DNA of 64,000 nt from Aristolochia californica (lineage: Eukaryota; Streptophyta; Magnoliopsida; Piperales; Aristolochiaceae). The DNA lies in NCBI GenBank assembly GCA_029961685.1, contig JARWKL010000015.1, forward strand, positions 25,699,220 through 25,763,219, given 5' to 3'. The notes beneath the pieces are model-generated. The model made no database searches. It had not been told where the DNA came from and saw only the letters and a list, made by a program, of their open reading frames with translations. A program made the translations under genes and the position numbers. This document shows, in pieces, positions 1 to 12,900 of the stretch; the stretch's first letter is position 1; every line of letters starts with the position of its first letter.

Positions 1-900
1 TGGGTACATTCATATGTATCATCATTGTCCTAGCCGCTTCCTGTAAATGGCGATTCTTACGTTTAACTATACCATTTTGCTGAGGGGTAAAGACTCATGA
101 TGTTTGATAAATACTTCCTTGATTTTGACAAAAGACCTGAAATTTATTACTCATAAACTCAAGGCCATTGTCAGTACGCAAGACATGAAGCGAAGCAGCA
201 AACTGAATTTTTATTTCATCGAAGAAAAGTTTGAATATATCAAAGGCCTCAAATTTTTTCTTAAGAAGGTAAATCCAAGCACACCTACTAAAATCATCAA
301 TAAAATAAATAAAGTACCTATGACTAAATTGACTAGTCACAGGACAAGGACCCTAGATGTCGAAGTGTACAATCTCAAATAGATGGCTGGTTTTATGAGA
401 CAAGATTGGAAACGAACTTCTGTGATGCTTGCATAGTTGACACGACTCGCACTGAAAAGAAGAACTCGAAGGAAACTTTGGAAATACTTGAATCAGTTTT
501 GCTGCAGATGGATGACCTAGCCGCAAGTGCCACTGTAAAGTAGAATCTATGGTATGTAACACTTGGATATTATTTTGTCGATGGTTCTCCAAGTAATATG
601 ATTCATCTCTCTCACGAGCGGAACCAATCGTCTTTCTCGTTGCGAAATCCTAAAAAACACAATGAGTAGGATAAAACGTGTGAGAACAATTCATGGACTT
701 GGCTAGTTGACTAACAGACAACAAATTTGAGGGAAATTTGGGGACAAGAAGCACTGACGGAGGAGACAAAAAAGAAGTTGGAGTAACATTGCCTACTCCT
801 TGAACAGGATAGGTAGATCCATCCACAAAATTAACATGTTTTATACACAAAGACTCTTTCAAATCGGAAAACAATGATGACATAACTGACATGTGTCCGG
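1..900 (-). pseudogene. copia pol fragment: GAG-pre-integrase and integrase core
   Basis: Minus-strand translations give WHLRLGHPS followed by CESCQLCKHHR at about 590-440, which is the GAG-pre-integrase/zinc-binding HHCC region. DDFSR at about 300 and RTDNGLEF at about 165 are the first two acidic positions of the integrase catalytic core. The segment at 650-892 matches the protease-to-integrase spacer of copia polyproteins (the FVDGS and LLSVSQL positions). Several stops and at least one frame change separate the pieces, so no polyprotein can be made. The integrase C-terminus and reverse transcriptase are outside the window. Confidence 0.88.
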
Positions 901-1219
901 AGGCTCCTGAGTCAAGAACCCAGGATGGTGATGAGTGAACATGATAAGCGCTATCGATGCTGAGGATGAGGCAACAATGATTTGAGCCTTGCGTTGGGCA
1001 ATCTGCTATTGCTGCCGTATAATCTGCTGTTGTTGTTGTATCAAGTGCTGCATCTCATCTGGAGCACCTGGTGTAATTGATATAGAGGAATCTAAACTCC
1101 CACTTCCCAAATTTAACTCAACACTTGTCAGAATAATGATTGTTTTGCCACAATGAATACACTTCCTTTTTTACTTACCATCACCGCGTACTCTGCCTCA
1201 GCCTAAGCCCCTCTCTACG

Positions 1220-1900
1220 TCAGCCTCTACCTCCACCTCTAGAGGAATCTATAGGAGCTGATGTAGTGTTGGAAGCATTAAGAGTAGTGACTTCCATTAT
1301 CGTACCTACTTTACCTGCTCTAGGTATAATATTCTTCTCAACCCTCATAATACAATTAAAAGTGGTAGAGAGAGTAGGAATTTCATCTAAAGTTAAAACC
1401 TGGGCTTTAGTGGCATAAAGTTCAACACCTAAACCATCCAGAAATTTTGCAACCAACTGCTGATTTTGTTGTCTTTTCAACTCATTTTCATCTGTAGTAA
1501 ACGGATGATATACATTAATCTCGTGCCATATCCCAAGAAATGCACTGTAGTACTCTGTAATAGTTTTGTTTCCCTTTTTCAGTCCAAAGAAGTCTGTATA
1601 CATCTCATAAACCTGAGAGAGATTACTTTCTTGTGCATATAAAGACTCTAGGGACAGGCACAACCTCTGCTGTCTCACAGTTCATTACCTGATTTCTCAA
1701 TGTAGAGTCAATATTGTTGACAATCCAGGTCATAACCTGGCTGTTCTCTGCTTCCCTATCATAATTGGGAGAAATTGGAAAGTTATCTCTAATAAATTTC
1801 AACTTTTTTTTACTCTTCAAATACATCCTGACAGACTTAGCCTAATTAAAATAATTAGGCCCTATCAATTTCTCAGATGTAATCATGATAGAATCTTTTC
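1220..1900 (-). pseudogene. copia gag (UBN2-type) remnant
   Basis: Two overlapping minus-strand frames carry the gag core: KKKLKFI near 1800, then a segment with NNIDSTLRNQVMNCETA, then LYAQESNLSQVYEM and a stretch ending VEKNIIPRAGK. This is the pattern of the UBN2 gag domain of plant copia elements (WIxNSI, LxxxYAxAxxxxxLW, then the spacer). A frameshift near 1640-1680 splits it, and a glycine/arginine-rich tail at 1220-1250 marks the region before the zinc knuckle. It would have formed the particle that packages element RNA; this copy cannot. Confidence 0.85.
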
Positions 1901-2392
1901 TATCAAATCCAGAATTTTCTCTTGACGGAGTGTAAACGTCTTCCGTTTTAGCTATACTAATGATATATAATCACAAAATAACCAATCAAAGCTTCTAGGC
2001 AATTTCCAAATTTATCACCAAGGCCCCACTCACAAAATTAGGGTTAGGGCACAAAATTAGGATATGCGCACCTCAACAAGTCAATAACCAGCAAATTGAA
2101 TCTATCTCAACCAAAAACATGCAGAATGCCCTTCAATTAGGGTTGATGTCAGCAATTGTATGATGACACATGCACAATGCAGATCCCAAGAAACCCAATT
2201 AGGGCAATTAAAGCCTAGAGAATCCTTCAATGATTCATAGAAACCAGTAACCCTAAGGTTATGGCAAAGAAAAAAGAGAAAAAAGCTTGACTTTGATGAA
2301 CCAGTATAAAAAAATCTGTAGAACTCCTAGGAAGTCACCCTCTTCAGAATTGATGAAAATCTGCAGTAGAATGCAACCAACAATGATTTATT

Positions 2393-2752
2393 GCTCTGAT
2401 ACCATGTAAAAATGAAGATTTTGGTGAAGGAAGAAGAAAAAATTGAGAGAAAAAAGAGAAGAAGAGAGAGATTTTGAGAAGAGCTAGAGGAGGCTTGTTG
2501 GGGTCATGCACGACCCCCAGATTTCTTAAATAACTGTTTTGGGCTTATAATTATAAAAATGCCCTTATATACTTAATAAACCTTATTCTTTCTCCCTAAC
2601 TATATATCCTATGTACATGAAAATTTTGCCATTGACATAACTTAATATGCAGAACAAGATTAGATAAAGAAATCTAACCACAGAGGTGGGGAAACGACCA
2701 AATGCCCCTGAGGGTAAAATGACAAAAGTATCTCTAGATGTATTTTCTAACA
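2393..2752 (-). repeat. copia 5' LTR (2405-2752) with primer-binding site (2393-2404)
   Basis: On the minus strand the LTR runs from TGTTAGAAAATACA to CTTCATTTTTACA, 348 bp, starting TG and ending CA. It is followed with no gap by TGGTATCAGAGC, the site where initiator tRNA-Met primes reverse transcription. This fixes orientation and the right boundary of the element. The partner LTR is outside the window, so its age cannot be judged from LTR divergence here. Confidence 0.9.
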
Positions 2753-3022
2753 AACTTCTTTTTTTTCTTTTTTTTAATTAGATTATTTAAGTAATAGGGG
2801 CTTCAGGCCTCACGTTTGTATTTTTTTTTTGTTTTCCTTTTACTACAATGTCACCACCATTAAAACAAAAACTTGCTTTTAGCTGCTTATTATGCCCTTT
2901 AGTGGCAATTGTGTTGCCAACTTACAAAATTATGAGTGTTTTATGTCAGTGTCATCAGTATGACAAAATATAGGTGTGAAGTTAGGTCCAAGGCCTTTTG
3001 GGCATAACTAAAAAATCTAACA

Positions 3023-3323
3023 TGGTATCAGAACGGGTACTCATATGTGGGCCTGTACCGAAAAACTATCTACTTGTAGAGCAACAAAAAAAAGGGCCTA
3101 CACCTAAACTATCCACTTGTAGAGCCACAAAAGAGGCATACACCTAAACTGCCTACTCCTAAATTATCCACTTAGCCACAAAAGAGGGTCTACACGTGAG
3201 GGGGAGTGTTAAGGAATAGTCCCACATGGATTAGTGAGTACAAAAATCTTGATTTATTAGTTGGTAAAGAGGTTTCCTAAGTAGGCTAGTCATTTTGGGA
3301 TGAGCCTTGGATCCAACTTAACA
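3023..3323 (+). mobile_element. TRIM-like miniature LTR retrotransposon, 5' LTR not recognisable
   Basis: A primer-binding site-like TGGTATCAGAAC at 3023 is followed by a noncoding internal part of about 170 bp. A purine tract (GTGAGGGGGAG) then leads directly into a short LTR, 3207-3323, which starts TGTTAAGGAATAGTCCC and ends AACTTAACA. This is the layout of TRIM elements. A related copy lies at 48737-48945. The sequence before 3023 does not resemble the 3' LTR, so the 5' LTR has been lost or replaced. Confidence 0.65.
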
Positions 3324-3554
3324 ATAGGTAAATTTGTTCTGTAACATTTCAAGTTTTGTATTCTCATGTTATGTACATTCTACCTGGTTCTAACAGAGAC
3401 AGCACAGATTATACCATATCTTGCTATGAAATTTGGAAGGAAATTGTTTTCTCTTTTCTTGCTAAAACATGGTTGGGTTTCTTGCATCCTCTTCTTTTTT
3501 TTTAAAATAAAATCATCCATCTACATTTTGAGAAGGACACTGCTAGAGTTCTAT

Positions 3555-3720
3555 TTCATAGCTCGTGGGGTGCAACCCAATTGATAGACGGCCAGTTCGA
3601 GATATTGGTCAGCATCACCTTCTTTGAAGAGAAATCTGAATTCATGTGAGGTCTTGGGTTGAAGTCTGTCTGGGGTCTGAGGTACTTGGGGGGCTGTATC
3701 TGTAATGAATATTCATAGAA
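3555..3720 (+). repeat. possible tRNA-derived SINE
   Basis: The stretch has an A-box-like part (CAACCCAATTGATAG) and a B-box-like part (TCTTGGGTTGAAGTCTG) about 60 bp apart, followed by a short nonhomologous tail. This spacing is typical of tRNA-derived plant SINEs. It has no cloverleaf and no clear target duplication, so the call is tentative. Confidence 0.4.
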
Positions 3721-3922
3721 AAGGAATTATCTTCATTTCTTTTTGGCAAATCTTGTTCAGATGCTTGATTAACTTTTCACCTAGAATAATGGTGGAAGAA
3801 ATCCTTTGATTCATTACATGTTCAATATTTTTGTTCAGAAATTAGTTGCTCATTCTGATATTTCTTTTTTTTAAATGAGCTCGTTCTGATATTTCATAAC
3901 ACTCTTTTTCTCAATTTGTCAG

Positions 3923-6900
3923 ATTCGGTGAAGCAATTGACAGGACACTCCTAAATCATCTTCTGAAGATGTTCACTGCTCTAGGGATTTACACAGAAAG
4001 CTTTGAGAAACCATTTCTTGAGTGCACATCTGAATTTTATGCTGCTGAGGGTGTGAAATACATGCAACAATCAGATGTCCCTGATTACTTAAAGCATGTC
4101 GAGGTGCATTTATGTGATTCTTTTTTTCCCTTTCATTCCATTCACTAGCAGATGTCTCCCCCTCCCAAAAAAGTCCATATTTATGGAACTTCTATAGACC
4201 TTTTTATCTTTGTAATAAAGTTTTCTTTTGCTCTGAAGTTCTGTTCTAAATTTACTTAAGAAACAAGTGAGAAGATGTGACTTCCATGCCTGCAGTTACG
4301 GTTGCATGAAGAACATGAAAGATGTTTACTTTACCTGGATGCAAGCACAAAGAAACCTCTGGTGGCTACAGCAGAAAGACAACTTCTTGATCGGCATACA
4401 TCTGCAATCCTTGATAAGGTGATAGGGTGATGACAAACTTCATTCATGAAGTTTGACTTATGCTTTCTAATGGTCGTTCTAGTTGAAGAAGACAGGTTTT
4501 CCTTTAATCACTGTCTTGAACTTTTGTCAGGGATTCACAATGCTTATGGATGCCAATCGGGTTAAGGACCTTCACAGAATGTATGGATTATTTTTGAGAG
4601 TTAATGCTCTTGAATCACTTCGACAAGCCTTGAGCTCATACATCCGTGGGACTGGTCAGGGTATTATCATGGACGAGGAGAAAGACAAAGATTTGGTCTC
4701 TTGTCTCCTAGAGTTCAAGGCATCCCTTGACACCATATGGGAACTCAGCTTTTCCAAAAATGAGGCCTTCTCTAACACTATAAAGGATGCCTTTGAACAT
4801 CTTATTAATCTTCGTCAGGTAAAGACAGCACAATGAACTTGTTTCTTTTTTCACATCGGCCTTTTTTGTTTTTCTTTTCTCAGGTGAAGGCAATGGGCTT
4901 AAAGGTTTATTTGCTCCATTTAATCGCTTGGTCTTTTTTTTTAATTGACAAAAGGATGCGAATATCCTAAGGATAGGAATAATTATTATTTTTCTTGTTG
5001 CAGTTTCCTTCCGTGAATAAATTTCTAACTCGTACTTGAACACACACTTCACAGGCCCAAGTTTCCTTGGAAAAGTATTTCATGAGAGGCTTCCTAGCAG
5101 TTCTATAAATGGCTGGGTGAATCATAATAAGATATTTGGTGGCTATTGACATTGTAAATCCTCGGGCTTCATACTAAAGCAAAACGAAAAAGCTGAAAGA
5201 GGAAAGCAAGCTGTAGAAAAAGAAGAAAGGAAGAGGAGCTTGAGAATATGAGAAAAAAAAGAAAACGAAATAGGGTTGTGAAGTTACTGCTTATCTTAAC
5301 AAGTCAGAAAGTTAACATATGTTGCACATGTGTCAATAAAAATTTTAAGTCACAAAATTTTCAAGTGGTGAACATGTATGAATAAAACGTTTCTTACAAA
5401 GTATGATGTCTTTTAACTGACGTGATTCAAACGGAGCAGATTTTGGCAAGTCAAAGTTTTGATGACTGGGGCATTTGGTTCAATGGTCTCATGGTGGGTT
5501 AGTGTAGGGTCTTGGGTTCAGTTTTCACCAGCAGTAAAGGTGTGTGTGTGTGTGTGTGTGTGTAATCAACATTAAAAAAAAAGTATTGGTGAGACTACAG
5601 AAGGCATGTGCCACGTGATGATTATGCTTGATTACCATATATTTATTTTAAATTACATCCTAAGGATTGGACATGAAGTAGTATTCATGCATTACTCTAT
5701 TGAGCTCCAGCTGATATGTCTTTGGTCTCTTTTACAGAACCGACCTGCTGAGCTGATTGCTAAGTATTTGGATGAGAAACTTCGTGCTGGTAATAAGGGC
5801 ACTTCTGAAGAGGAGTTGGAGAGTACTCTTGATAAAGTTTTGGTTTTGTTTAGATTTATACAGGCAAGCTTCTTCTTCTTCCCTTCTCAAAGAAGACCAT
5901 GGTGCCTCCCTTACTGCTGTTGTTTAAAACATACAGCAGTTATTTCCTTTAGAAGACCCAATGCTCTTTTTCTTTTCTTTGTTTGAATGTATTTGCTTCT
6001 TTTCCAGCACTTTTCTGGTAAAAGTTTATCAAATTTAGTGTATGATTCTTATACTTTGCCTTCGTGCTAACTCAGGGCAAAGATGTATTTGAAGCATTCT
6101 ACAAGAAAGATCTTGCAAAGAGGTTACTGCTGGGTAAAAGTGCTTCGATTGATGCAGAGAAGTCAATGATCTCAAAGGTAATTTGCCCTCTGTGTATATA
6201 GTCTGAAGCATCCATCTAAAATTAGAGATGCAAATAAATAACCAACATCCAGTTGGTGTTACAAGGAATATTCATTAGGATGATGGTCAACCAAGTTGGC
6301 GTCATTTGGTGATGCATTTGTAGATTGCAAATTTGAGCAAGATCATTCTTTTTCATCTCTGTTATTGATGGATATCTGATCGTGCAATATGGACTTTGGG
6401 TTCTTAAAGAATGTGAAATATATGGCGTGATCTCTCTCTCTCTCTCTGACATACCATACTCCTTAGTGTCAACAAGTTCCCTATCTTTATTTGTTTCAGC
6501 TCAAGACAGAATGTGGTAGCCAGTTTACCAATAAACTTGAAGGCATGTTCAAGGTGCGTCTTGGAGTGATTCGAAAAGTTCTTCCTTAAGAAAATAATAT
6601 CAGGTCCTCTGTTTAGATTCTTTTTGAAAAATGTGGTGGTTGTATACTTTAATTTGGTTTAGCTCATGAGGTTACTTTAATTTCATCTCTTTGAGGTTAG
6701 TAGAGGAACTGAATGCTGTTTAACTTCTAAAGGGTTTTTTCATCAACACAGTTAGTGCTTTTGATTTACCTCTAAATTTTTGCTGGTGCTTTATCTCAGG
6801 ATATTGAGTTATCAAAGGAAATAAATGAGTCCTTTAGACAGTCTTCGCAAGCCAGGACGAAGCTACCAACAGGGATTGAGATGAGTGTCCATGTCTTGAC

Positions 6901-9900
6901 AACTGGGTGGGTGTGGCTGTTCTTTCTTTACTTTTCTTGTTTACCTGCAGTGCATATAATGAACTGATCTTTTATGACAATTTTTGGTTAATAATTTTGA
7001 TGTCACAAACACGCTTCTCAACAATTTTGCAATGTTCAGAACTAAAGTTTTTGGTTTATTTGGGACATCTAATATGATAGGTACTGGCCAACATATCCTC
7101 CGATGGATGTTCGTCTTCCTCATGAACTGAATGTTTATCAGGTTGCTGTCATCAATCTTTAAACTTTAAAAAAAAGCCATGTCTCACATCACTATCATTG
7201 TTTTTCATTTCATTACTTATGCTCACTTGTTTTTTTGATAGGACATTTTCAAAGAGTTCTATTTGAGCAAGTATAGTGGGAGGCGTCTGATGTGGCAAAA
7301 TTCATTGGGTCACTGTGTATTGAAAGCAGAGTTTCCAAAAGGGAAAAAAGAGTTGGCAGTTTCTCTCTTTCAGGTGTTTCTCCTTTTTGTGTCTTTTAAG
7401 AAGGGAGATGCTTTTCTGTTGATTTATCTTTCTAATTGTGTCCTCTTGTGTCTTGCCTTTGGAATTGTTCTGTTTGCACTAGACTGTTGCCCTGATGCTG
7501 TTCAATGATACCCAAAAGCTTACTTTTCAAGATATCAAGGAATCTACTGGTATAGAAGATAAAGAGCTAAGAAGGACTTTGCAGTCGCTTGCTTGTGGAA
7601 AAGTCCGCGTGCTTCAGAAGGTGGGTGGTATTCATGACTTTGTTGCCCTTTCCTAGAGCACATTTTACTTGTTTGTGCTGCCATGTCATATTTTTGGAAA
7701 TTGAACTGGGAAATTCTTGCTGGTGGTTTTGCAGCTCCCTAAAGGCAGAGAAGTTGAGGACAACGACCTGTTTTGTTTCAATGAAGAATTTAGTGCTCCT
7801 CTGTACCGTATAAAGGTACCTTCATATGTTCTAGAATATGGAAAATGAAACACCAAACTTGAGGTTTTGAGGCAAAACATGAGCTATATTTGCTTTTATG
7901 GACTAGGTGAATGCAATTCAGATGAAGGAAACTGTTGAAGAGAATACTAGCACCACAGAAAGAGTGTTCCAAGATCGTCAGTATCAGGTTTGTGTATCTG
8001 TTTTATTAATTTTCTCTTCCTGGAAATTCATATTTTTATTGAGAGAAACCAGAGATTGAAGGCTGCAGCATGTAACACACATTGCAGGGGCATATGAAAT
8101 ACTAGGATCAGAGGGAATAGTTTTGTCTAAGAGAGATCTTCGTAGTAACACTTGTGCCTTGTTAGATCCCAGCAAGATAGTTGACTGTTTGGGGATTTAT
8201 GATTTTTTTTCATCTCTATTTGAATATCCTGATTTTTCTCATGTTAGTTTAATACCGTTAAAGTTTTTGGCAGACATTCACGTTATCAAAATGCCTCAAT
8301 GAGATTTTTGTTGCTTACAATGTAAATTTCAGACTTGATTTGCATAGGAGGGAAAAGCTAGGAAGAGAGAGATATAGATTTGTTGAGTGGGAATAATCCC
8401 CCATTGATAAACGTTAAGAAGTATTATTAGGTTGTAGTGTTGAGCAATAACTCTCCTAAGTTGCTAGTCATTTTGGGGTGGAATTGGACTAGGTTTTTGC
8501 AGTGGTATCAGAGTAAGATGTTTGCTTGGGCCTAGGCATAGTTTGTGCACTGTTGTTAGTTTATACCTGTCTCGGACCTGTTATGTGTAAGTCTAGACGT
8601 AAGGGAGAATATTTAGTGAGAATAACTCTCTCATTAATAAGCGTTAAGAAGTGTTAAGGTATTATAATCATGGTTTCCCAACCCGGCGAGTTGACCTGGA
8701 TTTTAATAGGGTCGGATTGGGTTGGGGGGTTGGTAACATGGTCCAACAGTTTCTCATATTTTTTATTTCATTAGTTTTTAACATGGTCCAATAGTTTGGT
8801 AAATAGGCGGTGATGTTTTTCATGCTAAGTGTTTGGTCTTCACTTCGAATCTTCCCTCCAATGAAATTTTTTTCAAGTCTCTTACATAGATTTTTGAATT
8901 GGACCTGATTCAACCTGGTCCGGTTTATGGTCAGACTCCAACTGGTCGGCTCATATGATTATAAGCTCAATCAAAGTTTTGCCTATATAACAACCGGAAA
9001 AGGGTTTGGTTTCTATTTAACTTGGTTGAACCAGCTGGTTTCCTCTGTTTTTGAGAACGTTGTTACAAAGGATTACATCAAAGTAGGGCTACATACATTT
9101 CAAAAAAAAAAAGTAGGGCTACATAATGGGTCGAGTTGGATTACATGATCCAAAAGTGACCTATTGTGAATTGGGTTTGAAAAATTTTACTCCCACATAG
9201 TATTGCAGATTGGATCTAGTAAGATGGATAATATTTTTAATTCATATGTGGATATGTTGTGGATCAGATCAGGTGATTTCAAAGTCCACATGTGATCCAT
9301 TTTCATGTAGATTGGGTCGGTGCAGATTGGAGCAAATCATATTGCAGATTGGTGCAGATTGGAGCAAATCATATTGCAGATTGGTGCAGATTTTTCCCTT
9401 AAAAAATACAACCAAGTTACTCGACTGAAGTTATTAATGAAAGACACAAAATACTTAAAACCAAATGGACTCGAACTCTACATGGGCTCCATACATTAGA
9501 ATGAATTAATTCAAAAAGATGAGAACTATTACTAAAACTAATTGGGAAACTAGATCTATGATGTTTTCCCAGTTGATATGACTCACACTCGAAAGTAACA
9601 TTAGCAGGGTTAGATGGAAAGGACTGACAGAGTTTTGCTTGTGATGGATGCCCCAAACACAAATGCCATAAGAACGGTGATTCTTTTACAGATAATGCCA
9701 TTGGTAGCGAGTAGAATTTCCATCCAGCCAATAAAACCTATCTTTCTCATGTTCGGAACTAATCATCCTCTTTGTCTTCAAGTCTTGAAAAACACATGAA
9801 ATAGGAGAAAGGTTATAGAACAATTCAAAGACTTAGTAATATGAATAACAAAAAGAAAATTAAATGGAAAAATTAGGAACAAACAAAACTGAGTCTAATG

Positions 9901-12900
9901 ACATTTTTGGAGTAAGAAGAACAGTACCCTCCCCTTGGATTGGGGAAGTAGAACTATCAGCCAAGACCACAAGACGATAAAACTTGAAGGAAGTAACTGA
10001 TTGGAGCTAAGATTTCATACCTGACATGTGAGTAGACGCTCCTGAATCAATGATCCAGGGGGGAGAATGTGACACATTCAGTGTAGTTGTACCTATGTTT
10101 GCCATTGTAACACTTTTTGCAGTAAAGGAGTCAGTCACAATAGTTGTAGTGATTGGAGTAGAAGTAGTAGTGAACTGACCCTACCGTTGAATCAACTGTT
10201 GTATGTCATCCTGAAGTCTAGAATGGGAAGATGTATTTGGGCTTGTCACAATAGAGTTAGACCAAGCCGTCTCGCCAAACTTCTCCCAACATTTCCTAGA
10301 GCAATGATTTTTTTTTTCCACAATGAATACATCTCCTGTCACTTCCATCATTCCTACCACGACCATGAGTAGAAGAATCTCTTCCTCGCCTCTATTATTG
10401 TTTCCACGATTTCTATTCTCAATCTACCGTATGAAGCATGAAGGTTGTGAGTTGTTGCATGAAATGGTCGGGTATTGTTTTCCCCCTTGCCTACCATTAC
10501 TCCTTTTGCCTGTATAACTCTATTAAACGGATTGTTTGAGAGTAGTGGTATCATCATTAGCCAGTAGCTGTGCCCTTATCGAATCATATTCTGATACCAA
10601 ACCATCAAGAAATCAAGGAACCTGTATTTGGTTCTCCTTCTTCCGAATGTCTTCAGCATTCATTGTAAATGAATGAAATGTACTGATCTCTTGCAGTACA
10701 CCTCACATCCCATTATAGTCAGTTACTGTATGGTCATCCCTCTTCATGTTGAAATATCGGACATACAACTCATAAATCTGAGAAAGGTTGCTCTCTTTGA
10801 CAAGATAGAAGCCAGGGTATCCTCCATTGCTTTGGTTGTCCCATAGGTCATGATCTGGTCACTTAACCTGGGCTCCATACTGCCTCGGGTTCCCAATCTT
10901 TAGTAATGGGTGTAGAAGGATCATCTCTTATATATTTAACCTTTTTTTTTGGCTTTTAGGTACACTAGTATAGACCTAGACCAATTTATATAATTAGACC
11001 CATTCAATTTAATCGATGTGATTTGAATAGACCCAAAATCCTTACCCTCAGAAATCTTTGAATGTCTAAATGCAGGAACTTGAGTGATTGATCTGCCATT
11101 TGGAATCTCAAAATTATCCCAACAAGTGTACTAAACTAATTAGAAGAAGTATTGAACTCAATTGAAGTTCATTTCAAAATTTCCAAAATTAGGGTACGTG
11201 AGGTCCCACACTACAATTAGGGCATGCACTTCTCTGATCTTGCAAAAATCTTCAATTAAACCAAATTTTCATCAATAATACTATCTATGCAGCATAGAAT
11301 CGACTTTTGGCAAGATGACATCAGCAAGGGTAAGGTGATGTAGGCAGGTATGAGGCTCAAAAAAATTTAGTCAGTGTCTTGTGGAGAAAATTTGGCATTA
11401 TAACTGCTCAATTAGCAGCAGTAGCCATCAACCAAAGGAGGTGATGGCAGTGGAAAAAAGAAAAAGAATGGATTTTTTTCCTACCAGAGAGAAGAACTAT
11501 CTGATTTTTACCTTTGGGATTGAGAAATCTCAGAGACAGAGAGATGCTATGCTATAAAACCCCCACAGATCACTGCCGCTGCTCTGATACTATAAGAAAT
11601 TAGAAAAATTTGAGTTAGAAGAGGAGAAGAAGTGAAAGGGGGAAGAGGACCAGAGAGAAGAAGCAATGGTGGCTGCTGGGATAAGTCTCTGGAATAGAGA
11701 CTTATCCCCTTTATAATCTCTATAAGTGAAAACAGTATTAAAGGACTAAATTGCCCCCTCACGTACAACCTTACATAACTCTCTCTATACAACTTAGATT
11801 TTCGTGCAAATTGAAACATAGGCACGTGACATAAAAGATTACTCTATCTGATATGTTATGACACTTATCATACCTATGGAAATAACCAAAATACCCCTGC
11901 CTATGTACTACTATGAGTAATTAATAAAATAAGTTATTTTTGGATTAGGTTGGATTGGGGTTTTAAAACTTACATCCAATGTGATCCATTTTATTTGCCG
12001 ATTGTATCTGTTCGGATTAGTTTTCTTTGTGACACGTAAAAAACACTCATCCTTACTATGTGCAAATGAAATTTTTTAAAACCCACCAACTAATCCAATT
12101 GATTGATTTACAGATTGGATAGGGTTTTGTGGATCGGGGCCACAATGGGTTGCAGATAACCTGATCCACTTGCAGCCTTACATCAAAACCAAATCAAAAT
12201 CAACAGGAGCAGAAGAAACAAGATGTGTTACAATATGTATTCCACAAATTGAAATCAAATAGGACATTATGGTAATATCCAATCATGAAGCCTTGGTTAG
12301 GATTCTCCCACAACAAATTGTTACCAAGAAACTCTAAGAAGCACTGGCAAATCAGCTATGTACTTTGCACTGTGCAGTATATGATCTCACTCGTTTTGAA
12401 GTGGTTGACTAATGCATATCTCATCATAGATAGCTAGAAAATGCCAAGGAGTAATCATTTGCAAAGAAGACCATATATAATTACCACAAAAGAACCTTCT
12501 TTCACAAAAAATCCATTCAACAAAAAGTTGACATCAGAAGAACTAGCAGTAAATTCTTATCCCACCTAGAGTTGGATTACAAGATTGATTGCCATTCTTG
12601 ATCTTTTGCTATTTTACATGGGTGGACCTTACCTGTTAGTTTGGGGTGGAGTGCTTCTTGTAGTTATACTGTTTCATGAAATTATTTTTCACAGTTGGTG
12701 GGGTTCTTAATTTGATTGTCATGTACTTTTGTTTGGAGAATTCCTGGCTGCTGCTAAGGCTAATCACTTTATTTGGTGTTTGGTTAAGGATTTCATTCCT
12801 AGGAAAATGGGTACAATTCACTTTAAAGCCCGAAGGCAAAATAGTACAATCAAAGAAGGTAATCCCTTACAATGTGAGATTGGGGGGTAACCCCCTCTTT

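Larger units (their letters stand above)
1..2752 (-). mobile_element. Ty1/copia LTR retrotransposon, 5' half (continues left of window)
   Basis: Reading the minus strand from right to left gives a 5' LTR (2405-2752), a primer-binding site matching initiator tRNA-Met (TGGTATCAGAGC, 2393-2404), gag, a GAG-pre-integrase segment and the start of integrase. This is the copia order. Reverse transcriptase, RNase H and the 3' LTR would lie left of base 1. Frames are broken by stops and frameshifts, so the copy is dead. It lies antisense to CUL4 and, if the upstream CUL4 exons are intact, sits inside a CUL4 intron; that placement is inferred because those exons are not in the window. Confidence 0.9.
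9084..12180. mobile_element. nonautonomous hAT-like element carrying a copia fragment
   Basis: The left end reads TAGGGCTACATAATGGGTCG and the reverse complement of the right end reads TAAGGCTGCAAGTGGATCAG, an imperfect terminal inverted repeat of hAT type. Flanking 8-bp words are CATCAAAG (9076-9083) and CATCAAAA (12181-12188), a 7 of 8 match. The left end is duplicated in tandem at 9084-9125. Subterminal DNA is full of GGATC and GCAGATTGG words. No transposase was seen; the middle is taken up by copia DNA. Confidence 0.6.

Noticed and set aside
2753..3922. Upstream CUL4 exon within the window
   Set aside because: I looked for the residues that precede GEAIDRTLL in plant CUL4 (LLxMIESE) in all frames of this interval and did not find them.
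5460..5540. tRNA gene
   Set aside because: A- and B-box-like words are present but there is no acceptor stem or anticodon loop, and a TG repeat and A-tail follow; fits a SINE.
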